Assembly: GCA_015061905.1 (NCBI GenBank)
Contig: SUVQ01000011.1
Coordinates: 1 to 55,779 of the forward strand
DNA length: 55,779 nt
Direction of reading: 5' to 3'
Source: Verrucomicrobiota bacterium
GTDB taxonomy: Bacteria; Verrucomicrobiota; Verrucomicrobiia; Opitutales; UBA953
Positions 24,370 to 34,509 of the stretch are shown here, piece by piece. The position numbers and the translations under genes are program-made. How positions within the stretch are numbered: the first letter of the stretch is position 1; each line of letters opens with the position of its first letter. The notes under the pieces were generated by a model, which worked only from the letters and a program-made list of their open reading frames with translations, did no database searches and was not told the DNA's origin.

Positions 24370-26432
24370 GCCGCTTGGGAGATACCCGCGTGAGCGGAAT
24401 CAGCCCGCGGCGCGTTGTCATCGTCGGCGGAATCATCGGCGTCGTTCTTTTGTATCTGCTCGTCGGCTTGGCGGTGCGGCAAATTTTTAAGCGTGAAGAT
24501 TATTTGAACCAATACGAACGCCAAAGCTCGCGCTACGTAACGATGCCGGCGGCGCGCGGAGATATTCTTGACCGCCACGGGAACGTTCTGGTTTCGAGCC
24601 GCCCGCGCTATTCCGTCGTCATTGATTTGGGCTCGCTGAGGGAAGAATTTTCCGTCGAAGCAAGAAAGGACATTCGTGCGGCTCGCCGCGAGCAGAAAAA
24701 GTTTTCGGAAATGAAGGTGGAGGTTTCGCGTTTGCGCGCGAGTGCGGTTACGAAAGTGGTTCAGAAGCACCTTGATCGGCTAAATCGCGTGCTCGGGCGT
24801 TCCCGCGTCCTTGATCCGGCGGAGGTTTCCCGCCATCTCAACGAAAAGCGGGCAATTCCGTTCACTTTGGCAAAAAAATTAACGCCGGAAGAAAAAGCAC
24901 GCTTTCTCGAAGCGTATCCGACCGATGCACCGGAGCAACTTTTCGTGGAATCCGAGCGCACGTATCCTCACGGAAAACTCGCCGCGCACCTTCTCGGTCG
25001 CTTGATTAGCGATGACGGGGAATTTCGCGATGATTTGCCCGGCGACGGAAAAAATCTCCGCGTGATGTCGCGCGAGGGAAAACAGGGAAGCTTCGGCATC
25101 GAACGCCGTTTTGACGAAACGATTCGCGGGCGCGACGGCTACCAGCTTTGGCAGGTGGATAATTTGGGCTATTTGCACAAAAAGTTGGATGAACGGCTTC
25201 CGGAAAAAGGCGCACCGTTTATTTCCTCGCTCGATTTGGAACTGCAAAAAGCAACGGAATCCGCGCTGGAATCACGTTCCCGCGCCGGAGCCGCCATCGT
25301 TCTCGATGTGCAGACCGGGGAAGTGCTCGCGCTCGCAAGCGCGCCGGCGTTTGACCCGAACGAGGGAATCGACGGCTTCAGCCGGGAATATTACAAACTC
25401 ATCGAAGAAAACCGTATGCTTTGGAACCGGGCTCTCATCGGCAGGTATCCGCCGGGCTCCACTTTTAAACTGATAACGGCAGTCGCCGCGATGCGCTCCA
25501 AGACATTTAACGACTCGGAAACCATCGCGAAAATTTCTCCGCATTCCGCCGCCGCGAATCGTCCTTCCGGTCCGATTTCTCCGAAAGAAATTTTTGACTG
25601 CGGAGCGTTTCTGACCGTCAACCGTCAGCGCAAGCCGGAGCATGATCTGGTGGCGTTCGGTCCGGTCGACCTCGCGCGCATGATTCGCGTTTCTTCCAAT
25701 GTTTACTGCTACAACGCCGCCCTGATTCTCGGAATCGGGCCGATTGCCGAAGAAGCATTCCGCTTCGGATTCGGTGAACACGTCCCGCTGGAATTGCCGG
25801 AAGCAAAGTCCAATGTTTTGGGAAAACTCGTTGTCGCAACACCGAAATACAAACTCGATGACGGGCGCGGACGCTGGGTCGCGGGCGATACGACAAATGC
25901 CGCCATCGGGCAGGGATTTAATCTGACTTCGCCGATGCACATCGCGTGCATGACGGCTTCGCTCGCACGCAAGGAAACACGCACGACGCCGTCGGTCATT
26001 CACGATCCCGCGCGTGCACGTTCCCGCGTGAATCACGGCGGAGAGCCGATTGATATTTCCGCCGAAGCCTATGCGGAAATTTTACGCGGAATGACGGAAT
26101 GCGTCTCCCACGGAACCGGAAAAAAAGCACGGGTTCCCGGGCTGGAAATTGCCGCGAAAACGGGTTCCGCGCAGTGGGATCCGCGCAAGAAAACGACGCT
26201 CGCCTGGTTTACGGCGTTCGCGCCGGCTCATGATCCGAAAATCGCCGTAACGGTTGTGCTCGAAGGTTTGCCCGGAGAAAATATCGGCGGCGGGAGCGCG
26301 TCCGGTCCGGTTGTCGCCGCCGTGCTGAAGCGTTGGAAAGAGCTTTATTACAAAGAAGCACCGGCTGAACACGTTCCCGTCGAGCCGGAATCTTCTTTGT
26401 TCCTGCCGGACGAATATTTGCCGGACGACTAA
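24366..26432 (+). CDS. mrdA: Penicillin-binding protein 2 (elongation transpeptidase)
   Basis: Cross-links peptidoglycan in the lateral wall. The protein has 688 residues: one N-terminal membrane helix (about 18-38), a dimerisation/pedestal domain beginning at RGDILDRHGNVLVSSRP, and a transpeptidase domain. Active-site motifs: S365-x-x-K368 in PPGSTFKLITA, SSNVY as the SxN motif, and K598-T-G in AAKTGSAQWD. The start overlaps mreD by 4 bp. The gene that usually follows, rodA, is absent; a convergent amidase gene comes next. It is the last gene of the mre operon in this window. Confidence 0.95.
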   Translation: MSRLGDTRVSGISPRRVVIVGGIIGVVLLYLLVGLAVRQIFKREDYLNQYERQSSRYVTMPAARGDILDRHGNVLVSSRPRYSVVIDLGSLREEFSVEARKDIRAARREQKKFSEMKVEVSRLRASAVTKVVQKHLDRLNRVLGRSRVLDPAEVSRHLNEKRAIPFTLAKKLTPEEKARFLEAYPTDAPEQLFVESERTYPHGKLAAHLLGRLISDDGEFRDDLPGDGKNLRVMSREGKQGSFGIERRFDETIRGRDGYQLWQVDNLGYLHKKLDERLPEKGAPFISSLDLELQKATESALESRSRAGAAIVLDVQTGEVLALASAPAFDPNEGIDGFSREYYKLIEENRMLWNRALIGRYPPGSTFKLITAVAAMRSKTFNDSETIAKISPHSAAANRPSGPISPKEIFDCGAFLTVNRQRKPEHDLVAFGPVDLARMIRVSSNVYCYNAALILGIGPIAEEAFRFGFGEHVPLELPEAKSNVLGKLVVATPKYKLDDGRGRWVAGDTTNAAIGQGFNLTSPMHIACMTASLARKETRTTPSVIHDPARARSRVNHGGEPIDISAEAYAEILRGMTECVSHGTGKKARVPGLEIAAKTGSAQWDPRKKTTLAWFTAFAPAHDPKIAVTVVLEGLPGENIGGGSASGPVVAAVLKRWKELYYKEAPAEHVPVEPESSLFLPDEYLPDD

Positions 26433-26470
26433 GCGTTTGTGCGCCGAAATCCGGCTATTCTTTTTATGTT

Positions 26471-27343
26471 TTAATCGCGCAGGCGTTTCGTGATGTCGCC
26501 GTAAGCGTCGATGCGGCGGTCGCGGAAAAACGGCCAAATGCGGCGAAACTCTCGCTGAACCGCCAAATCGCATTCGGCGATGAGAATTTCTTCCTTGTCC
26601 GCAGAGGCGCGCGCGATGATTTCGCCGTAAGGATTTGCGACAAAACTTTGTCCCCAAAATTCAGTGCGTCCTTCGATACCGACGCGATTCGTCGCGGCAA
26701 CGTAGCAACCGTTGGCAACGGCGTGTCCGCGCTGAACGGTTTCCCACGCGCAATGTTGCGCCGCGCCGAGCTCGGCTTTTTCTTCGGGAAGCCAGCCGAT
26801 TGCCGTCGGGTAAAACAGAATTTGCGCTCCCGCGAGCGCGGTCAGGCGTGCGGCTTCCGGATACCATTGATCCCAGCAGATGCAGACGCCGATTTTTCCG
26901 AAGGCGGTTTCCCATGCGCGGAAGCCGAGGTCGCCCGGCGTGAAGTAAAATTTTTCCTCAAAGCACGGATCCTGCGGAATGTGCATTTTGCGGTATTTGC
27001 CGAGGTAAGTGCCGTCGGCATCGATAATCGCCGCCGTGTTGTGGTAAATTTCGTTCCCGCGTGCTTCAAACATCGGGGCGACGATGACGACGCCGAGGCG
27101 CTTCGCAACCGCGCAAAGTTCCTGCACGGACGTTCCCGCGGGAATCGGTTCGGCGAGGTCAAAGCGATCCGGATTTTGGTCGATGCAGAAATATTTCGTC
27201 GTAAACATTTCCTGCAAGCCGATGATTTTTGCGCCTTGCGCGGCGGCGGCCTCGATTTGCGGAATCGTCTTGCGGAGATTTTCGGCAGGCGTTTCCGCCG
27301 CCGTAAGCTGAATAAGTCCGATGGAAATTTTATCTGCAGACAT
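26471..27343 (-). CDS. aguB: N-carbamoylputrescine amidase (nitrilase superfamily)
   Basis: Hydrolyses N-carbamoylputrescine to putrescine, CO2 and ammonia in the agmatine route. The protein has 290 residues. The Glu-Lys-Cys triad is visible: LQEMF (Glu about 44), YRKMHIP (Lys about 119) and GVCICWDQWYPEA (Cys about 155). CWDQWYPEAAR and the FFRDRRIDAYG end fit AguB well. Agmatine deiminase (aguA), its usual partner, is not in the window. It lies 15 bp downstream of parA, last in a recC-purE-parA-aguB run. Confidence 0.9.
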   Translation of the reverse strand: MSADKISIGLIQLTAAETPAENLRKTIPQIEAAAAQGAKIIGLQEMFTTKYFCIDQNPDRFDLAEPIPAGTSVQELCAVAKRLGVVIVAPMFEARGNEIYHNTAAIIDADGTYLGKYRKMHIPQDPCFEEKFYFTPGDLGFRAWETAFGKIGVCICWDQWYPEAARLTALAGAQILFYPTAIGWLPEEKAELGAAQHCAWETVQRGHAVANGCYVAATNRVGIEGRTEFWGQSFVANPYGEIIARASADKEEILIAECDLAVQREFRRIWPFFRDRRIDAYGDITKRLRD

Positions 27344-27358
27344 CGCGGTTTCTCCGGA

Positions 27359-28138
<780 letters not shown>

Positions 28139-28186
28139 TTCGAGGAAAATTGAAGATAAGCGGAGGTTTGGCGTTCCCGCAAATTT

Positions 28187-28573
28187 TTAGAGTGCCAAAA
28201 TGCGTGCGGCGGCAAGAGCGCAGTTGGACGGCTCCAGCACCGTAAGCACCGGCGTTTTTGACGGCATTTGCAACGTTGAATTGATGTTGACGAGAAAATC
28301 CAGCTTATCCTTAAACGGCGGGCAAGCGAGCACCGGCTTTTTCGCATTGGCGGCAACCACGCCGGAAAGCGCGTTGGAGCGACCCGCAATCGTGATAAAA
28401 AGCACTTTCGGCTCGTCGTCATGCGCCTTGACGTAATTATAAACGCCGACGGGATCCTTGTGCGCGCTACGCACGAAATATTCAAAATCCACGCCTTCCG
28501 CCTTGAGTCCTTCCGCGATTTTTTCCGCGTGCGGCATGTCGGACTCCGAACCCATTAAGATGTAAGCTTTCAT
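28187..28573 (-). CDS. purE: Phosphoribosylaminoimidazole carboxylase, class II PurE type
   Basis: The protein has 128 residues and begins with the PurE signature ILMGSESDMPHA and SAHKDP. The diagnostic loop reads AGRSNALSG followed by VLACPP, as in the AIR carboxylases of animals and Treponema (class II, which use CO2 directly), rather than the AGGAAHLPG loop of ordinary bacterial N5-CAIR mutase (class I). If this is right, the organism would not need PurK for this step. The protein is shorter than class I enzymes (about 160). No other purine gene is close. Assignment to PurE is firm; class II is inferred from the loop. Confidence 0.85.
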   Translation of the reverse strand: MKAYILMGSESDMPHAEKIAEGLKAEGVDFEYFVRSAHKDPVGVYNYVKAHDDEPKVLFITIAGRSNALSGVVAANAKKPVLACPPFKDKLDFLVNINSTLQMPSKTPVLTVLEPSNCALAAARILAL

Positions 28574-28675
28574 AATTAAAAACGTTAAAAACTAACGCCT
28601 GTCCCCGTCGTTGAAAACATAAATTTGTGTTTTCGGCACGGAACGGGAACGGAACGCCGGAAACGCGCGTTTTTC

Positions 28676-31600
28676 CTATTCTGCCGTTTCGAAGGCGGAG
28701 CAAACGGTTTTAACGAGCGGGAACGCGACGCGGCGTAAGGCGGCTTCGTGTGTGATTTCCGCATTTTCTCCGAAAATAAAAATTTCGGCGGCATCGCGAG
28801 CACTTTTTTTCCATTCGCTCTGCGCGGCTCGGACAAAATCGTCTTCCGACGTTTTTTCCGGCTCCGCGAGCGGCAGGCTCTCAAAAAGCAAGGGCGGCTC
28901 GGAGAGATTATTTGCGAAAAACGCGAGCAAATCCTGCGGGGAAAAATTGCAATTTTTCAGAGATTTTTCCGTGATGAGCGCAGGCTTTTTTTTGTCGTAA
29001 GCAAAATAAATTACGCGGAACGGCGTTTGCGGGAACGCGGCGGAAAGCAATTGAGCGGAGACGAAACATTCGACGGCGCAACGCCAATCGAAATTTTTGC
29101 GTCCGAAGAGCGGAAGGAACAGCGCGCCGGAGGAATCCCGAAAAAGATTCCGGAGTTCAAATTCCGCGCAAAGACCGGAAAAGCCGGCGGGCAAACGTGA
29201 TTTTTCCGCACGCACTACGGCGGAGGCGGATTCTGCGGGAACGCGGAAAAGTTTGCCGGGCAAACATTGTTCAATGGCGTCAAAATCCTTTATTTTTCCC
29301 GCGAGAATTTCTTCAAATTTTTCCCCTTCGAAAAGAGCGGAGCTTCTGCCGGAAGAAATTTCTTTGGCGTGAAAGTTTTTCAGCGCGGTTTCCGCGTTTA
29401 CCGGATTTGACGCGTCGCCCGAAGCGCGCAATTCGAGATTTTTTTCGATGAACGCGCGGTGAAATCGTGCGACATCGAGCGCGGAGGCGACGGCGGAAGG
29501 ATCTTCCGACGAAAGAATCTCGCTTGTATACACGGATTCGATACCGAGAATTTTTCGGCAAATGAAATCCGCAGGCGATTTCAGGAACAACGTCAGATCG
29601 CTTGCGGAAATTTTTTCGGGAACGTTTGTTAATTTGAAATGCGGAAGTTCGCGTTCCCGTGTCGCATTTTCTCCGCAGAGCGTAGCGTAATCGCTCCGGC
29701 TGAAGGAGAAATATTTTCCGGAAAGCGTTTCATCTCCGGAAAAATATTCCGGGGAAAATCCGTGAAGCCGATGAAGCGTTTCAAAAATCGGCGCGCCGAC
29801 TGTATCATTTTTTTCGGATACAATTTTTAATGCGAAATCGCGAAGCTTGGCGAGCGGAACGCAGGGCGGGGCGGATTGCCCGTCGTTGGCGTTTCGTCCG
29901 ACGTAGGAGAGCAGGAGTTCTTTTTCGGCGGCGAGAATATTTTCGAGAAAGAGCAGGCAGTCGTCATCGCGTTTGGAGCGATCCCACTGCGTGGCTTCTC
30001 CGGGGAAATTGACGGCGGGGAACGCGGTAAGATCGAGCGAGCTTTTGTCGGACGGACGCGGGAACGCACCGTCGTTTAGCCCGGCGATACAGATGATTTT
30101 TGCCGGAATGTTGCGTAGCGGTTGCATGCGGCAAAAAGTGATTTTTCCCCGAAGCATTCCGCCGCTTTTTCGGGAGCCGCTCCAGTCGTGGCGGTTTAGC
30201 GCGATGCAAAGAGCGGAGAGCGTGCAGGTTGCGGGAACGTCGGTGTCTGCACCGTTTTCCGCGTCGGATTTTACGGTGTTGAGGGCGTTTCTCAGAAGGG
30301 CGGCTCCGTCGGGCTCGGAGCGGAAAAGTTCGTCCGCCAAAAGAGATTTCAGGAGGTCGCACCAAGCGGGAACGCTCTGCGTTTCCTTGGAGGTGAATGT
30401 GCGGTTTAATGCGGAGAGAATATTCAGAAGTTTTGTCAGCTTTCCGAGAACGCTCGGTGCGGCTTCCGTCAATCCGGGAACGGGGGAAATTCCGGAAAAA
30501 TCTTCGGTTTCCGTTTCGTCTTCAGTTCCGAAGAAATATCCGAGCGCGAGGCGGCAAAGCCCGAACTCCCACGAGTTGTTTCGTGCGAAGCGGTCGGCGT
30601 GCGCGCGGAAGGTGTCTGCGGGAACGGTGTTTTCGAAAATACCTTTGCGGCGGCTTTCGGTGTCGCGTCCCCAGCGGATTTCGGCTTCGGAAAGAATTTT
30701 TCGTAGCGAGTCCGCCTCGTCTTCATTGATTTCGAGAGCGGAGCAAATTGCTTCCCGGTCGAGAAGCGAGAGAATTTCGTCGAGGCGAAATTCTCCGGAT
30801 GCGATGCGCAGGATTTCCAAAAACGCTGAGGCGACGGGAAAAATTTCGATTCCGGAGCGGTCTGCGAGGGAAAAAGGAAGATTTGAATTTTCAAATGCCG
30901 CGCGGATAAACGGAATGTAGCTTGTAAGATCCGGGAACATGACGAGGATTTCTCTCGGCTTCAGTTCCGGATTTTCCGCAAAGCGGAGCAGAAGTTCGTC
31001 GCGCAGAATTTCCATTTCCCGAATCGGGGACGGTGCTGCGAGAATGCGGAAGGAGCGGTCGTTTTTCTCGGGAACGTAAGGTGCGGGGACAGCGGAGTTG
31101 TCGCGGATTTCCCGCTGAATTGCGTGTAAAAGGGAATCGCGTTCGGGCGGTTGATCCAAGGAGGAATCGGCGTCAAGAAGCCCGGCGTCGATAAAATGTG
31201 CGGCGAGCGGGCGGGCGGCTTTTCCCCAAGCGGTGAGCAATTCGTTGCCTTCTTCGGGCGGGAACGCATTTTCGGAGATTGCGGACTCCCGTTTCCCGAA
31301 TCGTTGCCGGAGGCGTTTCTTTTTTTCTGCGGATTCTGTCCACAAATCGTGGGAAAGATGGTGGTAGTAAAGAAAAACCTCGGAGGATTCCGCGAGTTTT
31401 TCGAGGAGTTCGACATGAAGTCGCGGGAGCGCGGAAGGAGCGAATGCGAAAATGCGCGGCGGAATTTTCTCCGGCGGAATATTTGATTGAAGCTGGCGCG
31501 TCCAAGCTTCTGCCGGCGGCGTGGCGTTCCCGAATCCAAGCTCGTTCCAGAGATTTTTTTGTCGGTTAAACTCAAAGAGAAAATCGGGATCGCGCGGTTG

Positions 31601-32059
31601 CGGCGGCGTGGCGTTGCGCGTCCAGTCGATAATCATTTTCGGGCGAAAGCTTTGGTAGCGCCAAAAGAGGTCTCCGAGATTATGGGCGAGAAGGAAAATG
31701 TCGTCGTCGCTTTTTTCTCCGGAAAAAAAACGGAGATTTTCCGGCGTTCCCGCTTCGGGTTTGTGTGTTCTTTTTAACGTTTCAAAAATTCGCCAAGCGA
31801 GCGTATTGCGCTCAAAAATCCGGGAGTCGGGAGCGGAGACGAGGTTTTGCAAAAAAGATTCCGGAGAAATGAACCGGAGGTTGGCGCTGATTCCGAGGTG
31901 CTCCGCAAGAAAATGCCGGAGCCAAACGCGCTGAGCGTAATTCATGACGAGGACGGTTTCCGGGCACAGCGGGTTCTCGCGGCGGGAAATTTGCGCGGCG
32001 AGAGCTTTCGCAAGTGTGGTGACGGAATGCGCGGGAATGAGGCGGAAACCGGTAGGCAT
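28676..32059 (-). CDS. recC: Exodeoxyribonuclease V gamma subunit (RecC)
   Basis: Subunit of the RecBCD helicase-nuclease that handles double-strand ends and, in E. coli, recognises Chi. The protein has 1127 residues, matching RecC (about 1120). The N-terminal TVLVMNYAQRVWLRHFLAEHLGI, RFISPESFL, the SEVFLYYHHLSHDLW segment, and the later AGLNDGAFPRP fit the family. The start at 32059 (MPTGFRL) is used; an upstream extension would run into the divergent gene. RecB and RecD are not in the window, so they must be elsewhere. It heads the recC-purE-parA-aguB run. Confidence 0.88.
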   Translation of the reverse strand: MPTGFRLIPAHSVTTLAKALAAQISRRENPLCPETVLVMNYAQRVWLRHFLAEHLGISANLRFISPESFLQNLVSAPDSRIFERNTLAWRIFETLKRTHKPEAGTPENLRFFSGEKSDDDIFLLAHNLGDLFWRYQSFRPKMIIDWTRNATPPQPRDPDFLFEFNRQKNLWNELGFGNATPPAEAWTRQLQSNIPPEKIPPRIFAFAPSALPRLHVELLEKLAESSEVFLYYHHLSHDLWTESAEKKKRLRQRFGKRESAISENAFPPEEGNELLTAWGKAARPLAAHFIDAGLLDADSSLDQPPERDSLLHAIQREIRDNSAVPAPYVPEKNDRSFRILAAPSPIREMEILRDELLLRFAENPELKPREILVMFPDLTSYIPFIRAAFENSNLPFSLADRSGIEIFPVASAFLEILRIASGEFRLDEILSLLDREAICSALEINEDEADSLRKILSEAEIRWGRDTESRRKGIFENTVPADTFRAHADRFARNNSWEFGLCRLALGYFFGTEDETETEDFSGISPVPGLTEAAPSVLGKLTKLLNILSALNRTFTSKETQSVPAWCDLLKSLLADELFRSEPDGAALLRNALNTVKSDAENGADTDVPATCTLSALCIALNRHDWSGSRKSGGMLRGKITFCRMQPLRNIPAKIICIAGLNDGAFPRPSDKSSLDLTAFPAVNFPGEATQWDRSKRDDDCLLFLENILAAEKELLLSYVGRNANDGQSAPPCVPLAKLRDFALKIVSEKNDTVGAPIFETLHRLHGFSPEYFSGDETLSGKYFSFSRSDYATLCGENATRERELPHFKLTNVPEKISASDLTLFLKSPADFICRKILGIESVYTSEILSSEDPSAVASALDVARFHRAFIEKNLELRASGDASNPVNAETALKNFHAKEISSGRSSALFEGEKFEEILAGKIKDFDAIEQCLPGKLFRVPAESASAVVRAEKSRLPAGFSGLCAEFELRNLFRDSSGALFLPLFGRKNFDWRCAVECFVSAQLLSAAFPQTPFRVIYFAYDKKKPALITEKSLKNCNFSPQDLLAFFANNLSEPPLLFESLPLAEPEKTSEDDFVRAAQSEWKKSARDAAEIFIFGENAEITHEAALRRVAFPLVKTVCSAFETAE

Positions 32060-32130
32060 AGAAAAATTTTTGCGGGAACGCGGTGTTTTTTCAATCGACA
32101 AATTTCGTGCGATGGAAGAACCTTTCCGTC

Positions 32131-32862
32131 GTGAAAGTTTCTGCAACGATTTACAGGTTTTACCGCAAAGAGCTACCGGCAATGACGAAGGCGGCGGTGG
32201 GCTGTATCGTCCTTTGGGCTATTTTGGCATTCGTGGTTTTTTCTCCGGGATTTACGTTTGCTCCGGCGGATGTCGTTCCCGCGAAAGTCTCGTCTCTTGC
32301 CGTTGCGGAACGCGTTTCGGAAGCGGGGATTTTTCAGGATTCGGAACCGCTTTTTTTGCCGACGGCATTAAATTTTGAAAACGGAAAAAAACCGAAGGAG
32401 TTGAATTTGCGGGAAACTTCGTTTTTGCCGTTCGGAGAAATTCTTGCGCTGTATGACGCAACGAAGGTGATACACCTTGAGAAGGAACAGATTTTGCCGA
32501 CGGCGGAAGAAGCTTTGGGCGCGGACGCGTGGCCGATTTCGCGCGGCTTTTCCGTCGCTCCGGATTGCACGGAGGAAATGTCTCCGGTGGCGATAAAAAC
32601 AAAAATTCGTATCGAAGAAGCCAATACGGGAAAAACCGTTTTTTCCGGAACGCTGGAGGGAATCGAAAATGATTCGGCATCTATGATTCCCGTTCCCGCC
32701 GAGTATTTTTGCGGCATCGCGTCCGGTTTCGGAAAACCGAATGTGATGACGATTCGCTCGTGCGGCAACACGGAGCGGGATAAGGCGATTATCGAAAAAG
32801 CGTCGAAAATTGTTTCGGGGCTTCGGCTCAACGCCGGAATTTTCCGTATCGTTGTCGAGTGA
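32131..32862 (+). CDS. Membrane-anchored hypothetical protein
   Basis: About 243 residues from a GTG at 32131; a GTG at 32083 is an alternative. One membrane helix (about 22-42, GCIVLWAILAFVVFSPGF) is followed by an exported domain with no recognised family. The exported domain is mixed alpha/beta, with PKELNLRETSFLPFGEI, ISRGFSVAPDCTEEMSPVA and a TLEGIENDSASMIPVP stretch. It is divergent from recC (72 bp apart) and convergent with the aldo/keto reductase. The frame is long, uninterrupted and has normal codon use, so the gene is probably real. Confidence 0.65.
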   Translation: MKVSATIYRFYRKELPAMTKAAVGCIVLWAILAFVVFSPGFTFAPADVVPAKVSSLAVAERVSEAGIFQDSEPLFLPTALNFENGKKPKELNLRETSFLPFGEILALYDATKVIHLEKEQILPTAEEALGADAWPISRGFSVAPDCTEEMSPVAIKTKIRIEEANTGKTVFSGTLEGIENDSASMIPVPAEYFCGIASGFGKPNVMTIRSCGNTERDKAIIEKASKIVSGLRLNAGIFRIVVE

Positions 32863-32898
32863 TTTTTTCTGTCGCGCGCGCGGCGGAGCCGCAGGCGT

Positions 32899-33864
32899 TT
32901 AAACGCTCGGCGCGGGAACGATGGCGTCAATCGCCGCAAGTTCTTCTGCGGAAAAATCCGTATTTTTTGCGGAAGAAAGATTTTCGAGAAGTTGTTTTTC
33001 CGAAGACGCACCGACGAGAACGCTCGTTACCTGCGGATTTTTCAGCAACCACGAAATTGCCGTTTGCGCGAGGCTTTGTCCGCGTTCCCGCGCAAGCGCG
33101 TTGAGCTTTTTCGCCGCCGCGATTTTTTCTTCGGTAACCTGATTGCGTTGCAAAAAACCGTTCGGATTCGCCGCGCGGGAATTTTCCGGAATCCCGTTTA
33201 AATATTTGTCGGTGAGCAAACCTTGCGCTAACGGGGAAAACGCGACGAAGCCTGCGCCCTGAGCTTGGGCGAGCGAGAGTTTTTCTTTTTCCGGCGCGCG
33301 TTCGAAAAGGCTGTAGCGGTCTTGAACAACGAGGCAGGGAACATCGCGGGAACGCAGATAAGAAAAGGTTTTTTCGGCGATTTCCGGCGGAAATTTTGAA
33401 ATGCCCGCGTAAAGTGCTTTTCCTGATTTTACCAAATCGGCAAGAGCTTGCGCCGTTTCTTCCGCAGGCGTGATTCCGTCGTAGCGATGCGCGTAAAAAA
33501 TGTCAAAATATTCCAGCCCGGTGCGCCTCAGGCTTTGGTCGCAACTCGCAATCATGCTTTTCCGGGAAGTGCCGTCGCCGTAAGGACCGTTCCACATTCG
33601 GTGTCCGGCTTTGGAGGAAACGATAATTTCGTCGCGGTGCCCGGCAAGAACCGTCTTGAGCATTTTCCCGAAATTTTTTTCGGCGGAGCCGGGCGGCGGA
33701 CCGTAATTGTTGGCGAGGTCAAAATGCGTAACACCGCAATCAAAGGCGGTGCGCACAATTTTTTCCGCGCGGGAAAAGTCATCGACTTCGCCGAAATTGT
33801 GCCAAAGTCCCAGCGAAATTTTCGGAAGAAAAAGCCCGCTGTTGCCGCAAAGCGCGTATTCCAT
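32899..33864 (-). CDS. Aldo/keto reductase, YghZ (AKR14) type
   Basis: NADPH-dependent reductase with a TIM-barrel fold; 321 residues. Catalytic Asp and Tyr lie in THFDLANNYGPPPGSAE, Lys in VSSKAGHRMWNGPYGDG, and His in FYAHRYDG. The MWNGPYGDGTSRKSMIASCDQSL stretch matches E. coli YghZ (L-glyceraldehyde 3-phosphate reductase), which detoxifies aldehydes. It is last in a minus-strand run with a membrane protein, leuD and ruvA and starts 3 bp after ruvA ends, so it is certainly cotranscribed with it. Confidence 0.9.
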   Translation of the reverse strand: MEYALCGNSGLFLPKISLGLWHNFGEVDDFSRAEKIVRTAFDCGVTHFDLANNYGPPPGSAEKNFGKMLKTVLAGHRDEIIVSSKAGHRMWNGPYGDGTSRKSMIASCDQSLRRTGLEYFDIFYAHRYDGITPAEETAQALADLVKSGKALYAGISKFPPEIAEKTFSYLRSRDVPCLVVQDRYSLFERAPEKEKLSLAQAQGAGFVAFSPLAQGLLTDKYLNGIPENSRAANPNGFLQRNQVTEEKIAAAKKLNALARERGQSLAQTAISWLLKNPQVTSVLVGASSEKQLLENLSSAKNTDFSAEELAAIDAIVPAPSV

Positions 33865-33867
33865 TTT

Positions 33868-34503
33868 TTAGTTTCCGAGGGCGACGCGGATGAGTTTTTC
33901 GACCGGAGCGTCGGCTCCTGCCTTGGAAACGGCGGCGCGCACGGCTTTGTCCGCGTCGGCAAGCTTGAAGCCGAGCGACATAAGCGCGGCAACGGCATCC
34001 GCCTGCGCATCGACCGTTCCTTCCGGCGTTCCCGCCGAGATTGCCGCAACAGAATCTCCGCCTTTTTTCGCCGGCGTTCCCGCCGCGTTCCCGCCGCCGA
34101 GCCCGACTTTATCCCGCAACTCGACGACGAGCCGCTCCGCCGTCTTTTTGCCGATGCCCGGACATTGCGAAAGCAGGGCGACATCGCTACGGCGAATCGC
34201 ATCGCGCAATACCGGAAGCGAAAGCCGGGAGAAAATTTTCAGCGCAATTCCGGGACCGATTCCGCTCACTTTTTCGATGAGCATTTTAAAAAAATCCCGT
34301 TCTTCCGCGCTGTGAAAACCGTAGAGCGATTGCCCGTCTTCCCGGAAAGTATGAAGCGTGAACAAGCGGACTTTTTCCCCGATTTTCGGCAACTTTTCCG
34401 CCGTGGAAACGGGAATGTTGACTTCGTAGCCGACGCCGCCGCAGTCGATGACGGCGCGGAAAATCGCGGCTTCGATTAAAGTTCCGGAAAGCGAAACTAT
34501 CAT
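33868..34503 (-). CDS. ruvA: Holliday junction helicase subunit RuvA
   Basis: Binds four-way junctions and loads RuvB. The protein has 211 residues. Domain I is the OB fold (MIVSLSGTLIEAAIFRAVID, VGYEVNIP). Domain II has two helix-hairpin-helix motifs (VSGIGPGIALKIF, PGIGKKTAERLVVELRDK). A flexible linker follows (about 138-165, rich in Gly/Ala/Pro), then the RuvB-binding domain III (DAVAALMSLGFKLADADKAV). The linker DNA holds three CGTTCCC motifs within 66 bp (34027-34092). RuvB and RuvC are not nearby. It lies 6 bp after leuD. Confidence 0.95.
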   Translation of the reverse strand: MIVSLSGTLIEAAIFRAVIDCGGVGYEVNIPVSTAEKLPKIGEKVRLFTLHTFREDGQSLYGFHSAEERDFFKMLIEKVSGIGPGIALKIFSRLSLPVLRDAIRRSDVALLSQCPGIGKKTAERLVVELRDKVGLGGGNAAGTPAKKGGDSVAAISAGTPEGTVDAQADAVAALMSLGFKLADADKAVRAAVSKAGADAPVEKLIRVALGN

Positions 34504-34509
34504 GGCGGC

